The notes beneath the pieces are model-generated. The model was not told the DNA's origin, did no database searches, and was given only the letters and a program-made list of their open reading frames with translations. 64,000 bases of DNA, from the NCBI RefSeq assembly GCF_900142195.1, contig NZ_FRAB01000014.1, positions 103,085-167,084 of the forward strand, in the 5' to 3' direction. The translations under genes and the position numbers were made by a program. Origin of the DNA: Paraburkholderia terricola. Lineage in GTDB: Bacteria; Pseudomonadota; Gammaproteobacteria; Burkholderiales; Burkholderiaceae. Positions within the stretch are counted from its first letter, which is position 1. Every line of letters starts with the position of its first letter. Below are positions 53,826 through 61,188 of the stretch, in pieces.

Positions 53826-53857
53826 GTGATCGCGTTCCTCTCGATGGTGCGTCGTAA

Positions 53858-55021
53858 TCAGTGCGTGCCGGGCTTCGTCGCGGCGATCTTGCCGGCGACG
53901 TAGCGCGCGAAGTCATGGTTGGGGCGTTCGAGATGGCTCAGATGGCCGGGCTTCGCGAGCGGCGCGTGCACGCCGCGAAACACCGCTTCCACGCCGCGCC
54001 GGTCTTCCGCATTCACCTCGTCGAGCAGTTTCTTCAACGTGGCCATGTGCGCGCCGGCCTCGGGGTCCGCGATGAACTCCGGCGCAAGCCCGCCGCCGAA
54101 ACGGATATGCACGCGCTCCACGCCTTGAGGTTGCAGCACGAGATACCAGAAGTAGCCCGGCGTGAGCGTGACGAGATGCGTCGGGTAGATGGCGAGCAGC
54201 GCGGTAGTCTTGCGCCAGTGTCCCGTGAGACGCGTGTTGTCCGGATGCGCGTTGCCGATGGGCAAGGACGCTTCCTTCGTGATCCAGTGATAGTTGAACG
54301 CGGGATAGCCCGGCGGGCATTCCATTTCATCGAGCCGCGAATGCGGTCCTACCGTTGCGCGATGCAGCATCGGCAGGTGATAGCTCTCCATGAAGTTTTC
54401 CGCGAGGATCTTCCAGTTCGTGTCCCACACGTGCTCTTCATGGAAGGTCTCGATGTAGTCCGACATGCCGTATGCGCCGATGAGTTCGCTCAAACCGGCA
54501 AGCTGCGTATGCACGGGCGGCGCGTTTTCGTCGAGCGTGACGTAGAGCCAGCCTTGCCATTCCTCGCAACGCACGGCGGGCAGCCTGTAGCTTTCCTTGC
54601 AGAAGCCCGCCTGCCGATCCATGAGCGGCGCGCCTTGCAGCGCGCCGTCCAGCGAATAGTTCCACGCGTGATAGGGGCAGACGATGCGACGTACATTGCC
54701 GCGTCCTTCGAGCAGCACCGACATGCGATGCAGGCACACGTTCGACATCGCCTTGAACTGCATCTGTTCGTCGCGCAAGACGACCACCGGTTGCGCTCCG
54801 ATGCGCGCGGTCATGTAATCGCCCGGCGCCTTGAGCGCGCTGGCGCGGCCGACGCATTGCCATTCCCGCTCGAAGATCGCGTGCTCTTCCAGCGAGAGAA
54901 ATTCGGGCGACGTGTACACGCCGGGCGGCATCGCATGCGCGTCGCTGAAGGGCCGTTCGCAACCCGTGCGCAGGTCGTCGACAAGCGCTTGCACTGCGAT
55001 CGTCCTTGCCGGGCTGGTCAT
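53858..55021 (-). CDS. Rieske non-haem iron oxygenase, alpha subunit
   Basis: 387 residues. The N-terminal Rieske domain binds the 2Fe-2S cluster through Cys96, His98, Cys115 and His118 (CLHRMS, CPYHAW). The catalytic domain has ENFMESYHLPMLH (208-220), with iron ligands His215 and His220. The residue that bridges electron transfer is Glu212 rather than the Asp of naphthalene-type dioxygenases; Glu there is known from the carnitine oxygenase CntA. No reductase or ferredoxin gene is adjacent. First gene of an operon with a polyamine-type importer, which suggests that the imported compound, perhaps a substituted amine, is hydroxylated or N-dealkylated. The substrate is unknown. Confidence 0.9.
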   Translation of the reverse strand: MTSPARTIAVQALVDDLRTGCERPFSDAHAMPPGVYTSPEFLSLEEHAIFEREWQCVGRASALKAPGDYMTARIGAQPVVVLRDEQMQFKAMSNVCLHRMSVLLEGRGNVRRIVCPYHAWNYSLDGALQGAPLMDRQAGFCKESYRLPAVRCEEWQGWLYVTLDENAPPVHTQLAGLSELIGAYGMSDYIETFHEEHVWDTNWKILAENFMESYHLPMLHRATVGPHSRLDEMECPPGYPAFNYHWITKEASLPIGNAHPDNTRLTGHWRKTTALLAIYPTHLVTLTPGYFWYLVLQPQGVERVHIRFGGGLAPEFIADPEAGAHMATLKKLLDEVNAEDRRGVEAVFRGVHAPLAKPGHLSHLERPNHDFARYVAGKIAATKPGTH

Positions 55022-55203
55022 GATGTCCCCCTCGAGTCGTCACGTTAAGAGCGCGCAGTCGCGAGGCTTTGCGTGGCGGCGCTCAACATGGACATCAATC
55101 TATCAAGCCAATTTGCAAGGCAAAATATTGTTTTCAGATACAAAGCAGAGCTTTTGCCTATGCAGCGCGCGAACGCGCGAAGCAGCCGATTGAGCGCTGC
55201 GCG
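55022..55203. other. intergenic region between LysR gene and Rieske operon
   Basis: 182 bp with an AT-rich stretch around 55090-55160. It contains the palindrome TTTGC-AAG-GCAAA (55112-55124), a possible regulator site or part of the operon promoter on the minus strand. No coding sequence. Confidence 0.4.
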
Positions 55204-56130
55204 TCATGCGTCGATATGCAGTCGCCGAATATAGTGCTCGCAGAACGACGCGAAGCGCTGCACGACCTGGCGGGGCTTCATCGTGCGTGATTGCGCGATG
55301 CCGAGCATCGTTGCGTTGACGTTGTCCTTGAAGCGCTTGATCGCGAACTCTTCGCCGTCCACGGTGCGATTCGACTTGAGCGGAAAGTTGAGCAGGCTAT
55401 AGCCGAGACCGTTGGCCACCATGCCGCGCACGACCTCCGGCTGCGATGAACGGAACGCAGGCACCGGGCGGCTGCCCACCGCGTCGAAGAGCGCCGCGAA
55501 ATACTCGCGGCTGTGCGGCAGATCGAGCATCACATAGGGCTCGTGCAAGAGGTCCGCGAGCGACACCTTGCGCGCGCGTGCGAGGCGATGCGTCTTCGGC
55601 AGGATCACGTAAGGCGGCAGCGAGAGCAGCGGCGTGAAGGCGATGTCTTCCGTCAGGTCGAGACTGTAGGTGAGGGCGAGATCGAGCGAGCCGTCGTGCA
55701 GGCCTCGCAAGAGGCCATCCTGATGCGCCTCGACGGTGCGAAACGAAATGCCCGCGTGCTCGCCCGTGAAACGGCTGATCAGCCCCGGCATGAGCGGCGG
55801 CGCAAGCGAGACGAGACAGCCGAGCGCGATGGCGCCCGTCATGCCGCCGTCCATTTCCTTGGCGGTGGTCTGCAATTCCTCCGCGATCTTCAGGAGATTG
55901 CGCGCTTGCCCGAGCAGATCGCGTCCCGCTTGCGTGAGCGACAGACCGCTCGCGTGATGCCGTATGAAGAGTTGCACGCCGAACGACACTTCCAGATCCG
56001 CGAGCGCCGTCGAGATGGACGGTTGCGAGATGTGCAGACGCTTCGCGGCGGCGGTGAACGACAACGCTTCGGCGGTGACCACGAAATAGCGCAACTGGCG
56101 CAACGAGTAGCGCAACGGGTGGCTTTCCAT
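55204..56130 (-). CDS. LysR family transcriptional regulator
   Basis: 308 residues from MESHPLRYSLRQLRYFVVTA, chosen because GAGGGAG lies upstream; longer readings to 56169 or 56217 are possible. The winged helix-turn-helix at about 10-70 (LSFTAAAKRLHISQPSISTA) is followed by a PBP2-like effector domain. It sits between the Rieske/ABC operon on its own strand and the divergent monooxygenase gene set, so it is the probable regulator of both. Confidence 0.92.
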   Translation of the reverse strand: MESHPLRYSLRQLRYFVVTAEALSFTAAAKRLHISQPSISTALADLEVSFGVQLFIRHHASGLSLTQAGRDLLGQARNLLKIAEELQTTAKEMDGGMTGAIALGCLVSLAPPLMPGLISRFTGEHAGISFRTVEAHQDGLLRGLHDGSLDLALTYSLDLTEDIAFTPLLSLPPYVILPKTHRLARARKVSLADLLHEPYVMLDLPHSREYFAALFDAVGSRPVPAFRSSQPEVVRGMVANGLGYSLLNFPLKSNRTVDGEEFAIKRFKDNVNATMLGIAQSRTMKPRQVVQRFASFCEHYIRRLHIDA

Positions 56131-56190
56131 CGACGACGCTCCCTCTTCAAGGTCTTCAATGCGCCGCATTGTGAAGCGGTCAAAAAGCGC

Positions 56191-56216
56191 TGCATAGGTA
56201 AACCCAATGCTATGCA
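56191..56216. promoter_or_regulatory. candidate LysR operator in the divergent promoter region
   Basis: A perfect inverted repeat TGCATAG - 12 nt - CTATGCA between the divergent LysR and monooxygenase genes. The spacing and dyad form fit a LysR-type regulator site, but the binding protein is inferred. It would lie inside the gene if LysR started at 56217. Confidence 0.55.
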
Positions 56217-56328
56217 TTTTTTAAATGTGTTTTTCGGATTCGGAACGGGCGGGTAGATTTTCACGCAGACGAATGGCCCAGGCGGCACACGCCATCGCAA
56301 ACCACCGCCTCTTCGGAAGGACACAGTC

Positions 56329-57687
56329 ATGACAGTGGAAAGAACGTCAATCGATACGCTGGTGGTCGGCGCCGGTCAGGCCGGCGTCGCCATGAGTGAA
56401 CATCTGAGCAAGCTCGGCGTGCCGCATCTCGTGCTGGAGCGCGCCCGTATCGCCGAGCGCTGGCGCACGGCACGCTGGGATTCGCTGGTGGCCAACGGTC
56501 CCGCGTGGCACGATCGTTTCCCCAATCTCGAGTTCGCGGATGTCGACCCGGACGCCTTCGCTTCAAAAGAGCAGGTGGCGGATTATTTCGTCGCGTATGC
56601 AAGGAAGTTCGAGGCGCCGATCCGCACCGGCGTGGAAGTTCGGCAGGTCGTGCGCAATGCCGGGCGGCCGGGCTTCACCATCGAAACGTCGGAGGGCGTG
56701 GTGGAGGCCAATCGCGTGGTCGTCGCGACCGGGCCTTTCCAGCGCCCCGTGATTCCGCCGATCGCGCCGCGAGATTCGACTCTCACGCAAATTCATTCCG
56801 CCGACTATCGCAATCCGGGGCAATTGCCCGAAGGGGGCGTGCTCGTGGTCGGCGCGGGATCGTCCGGCGTGCAGATCGCGGACGAGCTGCAACGTGCGGG
56901 CAAGCGCGTCTATCTGTCGATCGGCGCGCATGATCGTCCGCCGCGCGCCTATCGCGGCCGCGATTTCTGCTGGTGGCTGGGCGTGCTCGGCGAATGGGAC
57001 GCGGAGGTCATGAAGCCCGGCAGGGAGCACGTCACGATTGCCGTGAGCGGCTCGCGCGGCGGTCATACGGTGGACTTCCGGCGTCTCGCGCAGCAGGGCG
57101 TGACGCTCGTCGGTCTCACGAAGTCTTTCGATAAGGGCGTGGCAACCTTCGAAGCCGATCTCGCGACGAACCTCGCGCGCGGTGACGAAAACTATCTGTC
57201 GCTGCTGGACGCGGCCGACGCGTATGCCGAGCGCAACGGCCTCGATCTTCCGCCAGAGCCCGAAGCGCGTGTCATTCCCGCCGACCCCGAGTGCGTCACG
57301 CATCCGTTGCGCGATCTCGATCTGGCGACAGCCGGCGTGACGTCGATTGTCTGGGCGACCGGCTACGCGGTCGATTTCAACTGGCTGAAGGTCGACGCCT
57401 TCGATGAAAAGGGTAAGCCGGTGCATCAGCGCGGTGTGTCGAAGGAGCCGGGCATCTATTTTCTCGGCTTGCCGTGGTTGTCGCGTCGCGGTTCGGCATT
57501 CATCTGGGGCGTGTGGCACGACGCGAAGCACATCGCCGATCACATCGTCACGCAGCGCAAATATCTGGCGTATTACGACGAATCGCAGCGCCATGCGCGA
57601 GGCCGCAACGAGGAAAGCGCGGAAAGCGCCGAGGGTGCGTCCGCCGGTTCACGCGTCCACAAAGTTAGCGAAATGGGCGTGAATTGA
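56329..57687 (+). CDS. flavin-containing monooxygenase (FMO-like)
   Basis: 452 residues. FAD-binding GAGQAG at 14-19 and NADPH-binding GAGSSG at 175-180, with HSADY (156-160) in the place of the FMO fingerprint and ATGYAVDF near the end of the second Rossmann fold. It is expected to hydroxylate a nitrogen or sulfur atom or insert oxygen next to a carbonyl. First gene of a plus-strand unit with RidA, DUF1028 and ArgE-like proteins. An acidic, Ser/Glu-rich C-terminal tail is unusual. Confidence 0.9.
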   Translation: MTVERTSIDTLVVGAGQAGVAMSEHLSKLGVPHLVLERARIAERWRTARWDSLVANGPAWHDRFPNLEFADVDPDAFASKEQVADYFVAYARKFEAPIRTGVEVRQVVRNAGRPGFTIETSEGVVEANRVVVATGPFQRPVIPPIAPRDSTLTQIHSADYRNPGQLPEGGVLVVGAGSSGVQIADELQRAGKRVYLSIGAHDRPPRAYRGRDFCWWLGVLGEWDAEVMKPGREHVTIAVSGSRGGHTVDFRRLAQQGVTLVGLTKSFDKGVATFEADLATNLARGDENYLSLLDAADAYAERNGLDLPPEPEARVIPADPECVTHPLRDLDLATAGVTSIVWATGYAVDFNWLKVDAFDEKGKPVHQRGVSKEPGIYFLGLPWLSRRGSAFIWGVWHDAKHIADHIVTQRKYLAYYDESQRHARGRNEESAESAEGASAGSRVHKVSEMGVN

Positions 57688-57741
57688 ACGCCACGCCGCT
57701 TTGATCCGCGATCTATTTCTTCCCCGCATTGAGGTGCATCG

Positions 57742-58179
57742 ATGAGCCAACCCACGCATACCCGTATCCGCATGTTCAACACGAAGGATACGTATCCGAA
57801 CCAGACGCTCGACAACGATCTTTGTCAGGCCGTGCGCGCCGGCAACACGGTCTATGTACGCGGCCAGGTGGGGACGGATTTCGAAGGCCGTCTGGTCGGC
57901 CTCGGTGATCCGCGCGCCCAGGCCGAGCAGGCGATGAAAAACCTCAAGCAGTTGCTGGAGGAGGCCGGCAGCGATTTGTCTCACGTCGTCAAGACGACGA
58001 CCTACCTCACCGATATCCGTTATCGCGAGCCGGTCTATCAGGAAGTCGGAAAGTGGTTGAAAGGCGTATTTCCGATTTCCACCGGCCTGGTGGTGGTCGC
58101 GTTGGGTCAGCCGCAATGGCTGATGGAGATCGACGTCATCGCCGTGATTCCCGATGGCTGGACGCGGCCGACAGCCTGA
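57742..58179 (+). CDS. RidA/YjgF-family protein lacking the canonical arginine
   Basis: 145-residue Rid-family trimer subunit. Canonical RidA uses an Arg (Arg105 in E. coli, in FPARS) to deaminate reactive enamines; here the aligned segment is FPISTG, with Ser113 at that place. Glu129 of the EIEAI-like strand is kept (MEIDVIA). This places it among the Rid subfamilies without the arginine, whose reactions are mostly unknown. It is likely to act on an imine or enamine formed in the pathway of its neighbours. 54 bp after the monooxygenase, 10 bp before the DUF1028 gene. Confidence 0.88.
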   Translation: MSQPTHTRIRMFNTKDTYPNQTLDNDLCQAVRAGNTVYVRGQVGTDFEGRLVGLGDPRAQAEQAMKNLKQLLEEAGSDLSHVVKTTTYLTDIRYREPVYQEVGKWLKGVFPISTGLVVVALGQPQWLMEIDVIAVIPDGWTRPTA

Positions 58180-58189
58180 GGAGCACGAC

Positions 58190-58867
58190 ATGACATTCTC
58201 TATCGTCGGACGTTGTGCGCGATCGGGGCAACTCGGTATCGCGATCAGTTCTTCCAGCATCGCGGTCGGCGCTCGCTGCCCGTGGGTGCGGACAGGCGTC
58301 GGCGCGGTGGCGACCCAGAACGTCACGCTGCCCGCGCTGGGCCCGCGAGTTCTTGACCTTCTGGAGAGCGGGAAAATCGATCCTGCCGCGGCATTGGACC
58401 GCGCGCTCGGCGCAAGCGAGTGGAGCGAATATCGGCAGGTGACGGTGGTCGATAGCCTGGGCCGCACGGCGTTCTTCAGCGGCAAGGAAGCGTTGGGCAC
58501 CTATCACGCCGTCGCCGGCAAGCAATGCGTGGCCGCGGGCAACATGCTCGCGGGCATCGAAGTGATCGAGGCGATGGCTGCGGCGTTCGAGCAGGCATCC
58601 GGCGCGCTGGCGGATCGGCTGCTCGCGGCGATGCATGCGGCGATGGCCGCGGGCGGCGAGGCGGGGCCGGTGCATTCGGCGGCGCTCAAGATCGTCGGCG
58701 ACGTGAGCTGGCCGATGGTCGATTTGCGGGTCGATTGGGCGGACGACGATCCCATCGGTCAACTCGACGGTTTGTGGCACGCGTATCGGCCGCAGATGCA
58801 GGACTACCTGACCCGCGCGTTGAATCCGACCGCCGCGCCCAGCTACGGAGTGCCGGGCAATGAATGA
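58190..58867 (+). CDS. DUF1028 protein (Ntn-hydrolase-like fold)
   Basis: 225 residues from MTFSIVGRCARSGQLGIAIS, with GAGGAGCACGAC as ribosome binding site. DUF1028 proteins have an N-terminal nucleophile hydrolase-like fold and no settled function; they frequently sit among amino-compound catabolic genes. The conserved VGARCPWVRTGVGAVATQN segment is present. Its end overlaps the start of the next gene by 8 bp, indicating coupling. Confidence 0.85.
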   Translation: MTFSIVGRCARSGQLGIAISSSSIAVGARCPWVRTGVGAVATQNVTLPALGPRVLDLLESGKIDPAAALDRALGASEWSEYRQVTVVDSLGRTAFFSGKEALGTYHAVAGKQCVAAGNMLAGIEVIEAMAAAFEQASGALADRLLAAMHAAMAAGGEAGPVHSAALKIVGDVSWPMVDLRVDWADDDPIGQLDGLWHAYRPQMQDYLTRALNPTAAPSYGVPGNE

Positions 58868-60023
58868 CAGATCCAGCCGCGCGCTGCTCGCAAGCCTGAT
58901 CGGCTTTCCGACGGTCAGCCGCGATTCGAATCTGGACATGATCGCGTTCATTCGGCGCTACCTCGACGAACTCGGTGTCGAGAGCGAACTGTTCTACAAC
59001 GCCGAACGCACCAAGGCGAATCTGTTTGCGACCATCGGTCCGCGCGAGCGCGGCGGCATCGTGCTGTCCGGCCATACCGACGTGGTGCCGGTCGAAGGCC
59101 AGGCGTGGACCGTCGATGCATTCCGTCTCACGGAACGCGATGGGCGGCTGTATGGCCGCGGCACGGCCGACATGAAGGGTTTCATCGCATCGGTGCTGGC
59201 GGCGGTGCCCGGCTTTGTCGAGCGGGCGTTGAAGCTGCCGGTGCATCTCGCCTTTTCCTACGACGAGGAAGTCGGCTGCCTCGGCGTGCGGCCGATGCTG
59301 GCGGAACTGGAGCGGCGCGCGCATAAGCCGGTTCTGTGTCTGATCGGCGAACCGACTGAACTCAAGCCGGTGCTGGGGCACAAGGGCAAGCTGGCGATGC
59401 GCTGTCACGTGAAAGGCGCGCCTTGCCATTCGGCCTATGCGCCGTATGGCGTCAACGCCATTCAGTACGCGGCGCGGATGATCGGCCGTCTCGAACAGAT
59501 CGGCGAGCAACTGGCCCAGCCGGAACATCACGACGAGCGTTTCGATCCGCCGTTCTCGACCGTGCAGACGGGCGTGATCAAAGGCGGCCGTGCGCTGAAC
59601 ATCGTGCCGGCGGAATGTGAATTCGACTTCGAAGTGCGCGCGCTGCCGGGTTTCGAGGCGCATCGTGTCGCCGACGCATTGCAGACCTACGCCGAAGCCG
59701 AGTTGCTGCCGAAAATGCGCGCGGTGAAGTCCGAAGCCGACATCCGCTTTCAGTCGCTCTCCGCTTATCCGGCATTGGCGACGTCGCCCGATAGCGAAGC
59801 GGCGCGTCTTTTGGCGTTGCTCAGCGGCTCCGAGGAGTTCGGCACGGTGGCGTTCGGCACGGAGGGCGGGCTCTTCGAGCAGGCGGGCATTCCCACGGTG
59901 GTCTGCGGACCCGGCAGCATGGACCAGGGACACAAGCCCGATGAATTCGTCACCGTCGAGCAATTGCGCGCTTGCGACGCCATGCTGGCTCGCCTGGCGG
60001 ATTACCTTTCGGTCGCTCGTTGA
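58860..60023 (+). CDS. M20-family deacylase, acetylornithine deacetylase-like
   Basis: 387 residues. Zinc peptidase-type amidohydrolase with SGHTDVVPVEG, GRGTADMKGF, the catalytic Glu in YDEEVGCLGV and the ligand EPTELKP. Sequence is closest in form to ArgE. Location at the end of the FMO-RidA-DUF1028 unit suggests that it removes an acyl group from a catabolic intermediate rather than serving arginine synthesis, though a true ArgE cannot be excluded. Confidence 0.87.
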   Translation: MNDRSSRALLASLIGFPTVSRDSNLDMIAFIRRYLDELGVESELFYNAERTKANLFATIGPRERGGIVLSGHTDVVPVEGQAWTVDAFRLTERDGRLYGRGTADMKGFIASVLAAVPGFVERALKLPVHLAFSYDEEVGCLGVRPMLAELERRAHKPVLCLIGEPTELKPVLGHKGKLAMRCHVKGAPCHSAYAPYGVNAIQYAARMIGRLEQIGEQLAQPEHHDERFDPPFSTVQTGVIKGGRALNIVPAECEFDFEVRALPGFEAHRVADALQTYAEAELLPKMRAVKSEADIRFQSLSAYPALATSPDSEAARLLALLSGSEEFGTVAFGTEGGLFEQAGIPTVVCGPGSMDQGHKPDEFVTVEQLRACDAMLARLADYLSVAR

Positions 60024-60052
60024 GACGGAGCATTAAGGACGGCGCCGCGGTG

Positions 60053-60880
60053 TCACGCATCGCCCGGCAAGACAGGGGGCGCCGCGAGCAGATGCTCCAA
60101 CGCATCTCTCATCGGCGAACTGGAAATAACGATCGGCCCTGAAAACGGCGAATCCAGATCCACGATGACATAGATAGCGGAAGCGATCGAAACAGCCCCC
60201 AGCGAAATCGTGACGAGCGCCAGCGCGTTGCGAGGCGCGATCAACCCGAAGCTGAGAAAAATCACGCACAACCAGAAAGTCAGCGTCTTGAAGAAAGGCT
60301 GCGAGATCGAGCTGTGCGCCTCCTCGATGAGTTTCCACCGCGCATCCACGACGCGCCGGAACTGCGTCAAACCATCATCGAGCGCGCGCTGCTGCAAGGC
60401 GTCGCGCGCTTGCAATTGCCGCAGCCGCTGGCCCACCGTGTTCAACAATTCGCCGAGGCGCACGTTTTCCAGCTTCGTCGAGCCGGGTCGCGTGCCGATG
60501 TTCTTCGGATAATCACCGGCGGGCGCGGCCTCGCCGGGCCACGTCGACGCAATCGCCGCCGCGGTATAAGCCCGCAACAGGCGGCGCGGCTCGGCGGTTT
60601 CGTCGCCGTATTGCCGCAGCGTCGTATCGAATTCGATCAGATCGGCGGCAAAGGTGCGCAAATCATTCGACGCCGTATCGAAGCTGGATTTCGCCGACGC
60701 CGTCATCAAGCCCAGCACCAGCGCGGCAAACGTCACCAGCATGCCGATCACCAACTGGACGAGTTGCACCGTTTCGTGCGCCTTGTGCTCCTCGGGCAAA
60801 AGCGGGCGCACCCACACGCCGAGTCCGGTTGCGGCGAGCAACAAAACGAAGACCAGCAGAGCCGTGGCTATTTCCGACAT
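60053..60880 (-). CDS. bestrophin-like (DUF4239) membrane protein
   Basis: 275 residues with two N-terminal hydrophobic helices (ATALLVFVLLLAATGLGVWV; LVQLVIGMLVTFAALVLGLM), a soluble helical middle part (about 65-200), and two more helices near 205-245. The family is called bestrophin-like; function unknown. It ends 29 bp from the ArgE-like gene, convergent. Confidence 0.8.
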   Translation of the reverse strand: MSEIATALLVFVLLLAATGLGVWVRPLLPEEHKAHETVQLVQLVIGMLVTFAALVLGLMTASAKSSFDTASNDLRTFAADLIEFDTTLRQYGDETAEPRRLLRAYTAAAIASTWPGEAAPAGDYPKNIGTRPGSTKLENVRLGELLNTVGQRLRQLQARDALQQRALDDGLTQFRRVVDARWKLIEEAHSSISQPFFKTLTFWLCVIFLSFGLIAPRNALALVTISLGAVSIASAIYVIVDLDSPFSGPIVISSSPMRDALEHLLAAPPVLPGDA

Positions 60881-60926
60881 AGAAATGCTCCGAAGACGCG
60901 TGCCTCGTCACTTTCCATCAACCGCC

Positions 60927-60975
60927 GCCGACCGGAAACCCGGATAGTCCCGCAAAAGGGTCTCCGGGCAACGGC
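60927..60975. other. nested hairpin of unknown function
   Basis: Three successive complementary blocks, GCCG/CGGC, CCCGGA/TCCGGG and CCC/GGG, close around the loop GCAAAA. It lies upstream of the receptor promoter and in the likely 5' leader of the DUF4239 gene on the other strand. No T-run follows, so it is not a typical terminator. Confidence 0.5.
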
Positions 60976-61028
60976 TTCCCGCTTTCGCTCGTATCTTGAT
61001 GGATCGCAAGCCCACGCGCTACCAGCCA

Positions 61029-61055
61029 TAAAGTTTTGCGCGATTCAGCCGTAGT
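61029..61055 (+). promoter_or_regulatory. FliA (sigma-28) promoter of the chemotaxis receptor gene
   Basis: TAAAGTTT - 11 nt - GCCGTAGT matches the flagellar sigma-28 consensus TAAAGTTT-N11-GCCGATAA perfectly in the -35 half and spacing, and at GCCG in the -10 half. It gives an untranslated leader of about 125 nt before the receptor start at 61189. Confidence 0.85.
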
Positions 61056-61188
61056 CCCTTTATGTGTCGCAGTCGCACGAATTCGAATAAAAAGTTGCGG
61101 ACCTGGCCGAAGGGGCTTAGGCGCAGCAGGCGTGGCCGAGGCTAATCACTGAACAATTCGGTCAGGCAGCCCCCTTTGGAGAGAGCCA

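Larger units (their letters stand above)
60881..61188. other. divergent intergenic region DUF4239 / chemotaxis receptor
   Basis: 308 bp. It holds a nested hairpin (60927-60975) and a FliA-type promoter (61029-61055), both listed separately, and then a GGAGAGAGCC ribosome binding site before the receptor. Confidence 0.6.

Noticed and set aside
58860..60023. Arginine biosynthesis assignment (argE)
   Set aside because: The gene is translationally coupled to a DUF1028 gene in a catabolic unit, and similarity within M20 enzymes is too broad to fix the substrate.
60927..60975. Cyclic di-GMP riboswitch upstream of the chemotaxis gene
   Set aside because: The conserved GEMM core and tetraloop-receptor sequences are not present, and the hairpin lies upstream of the FliA promoter.
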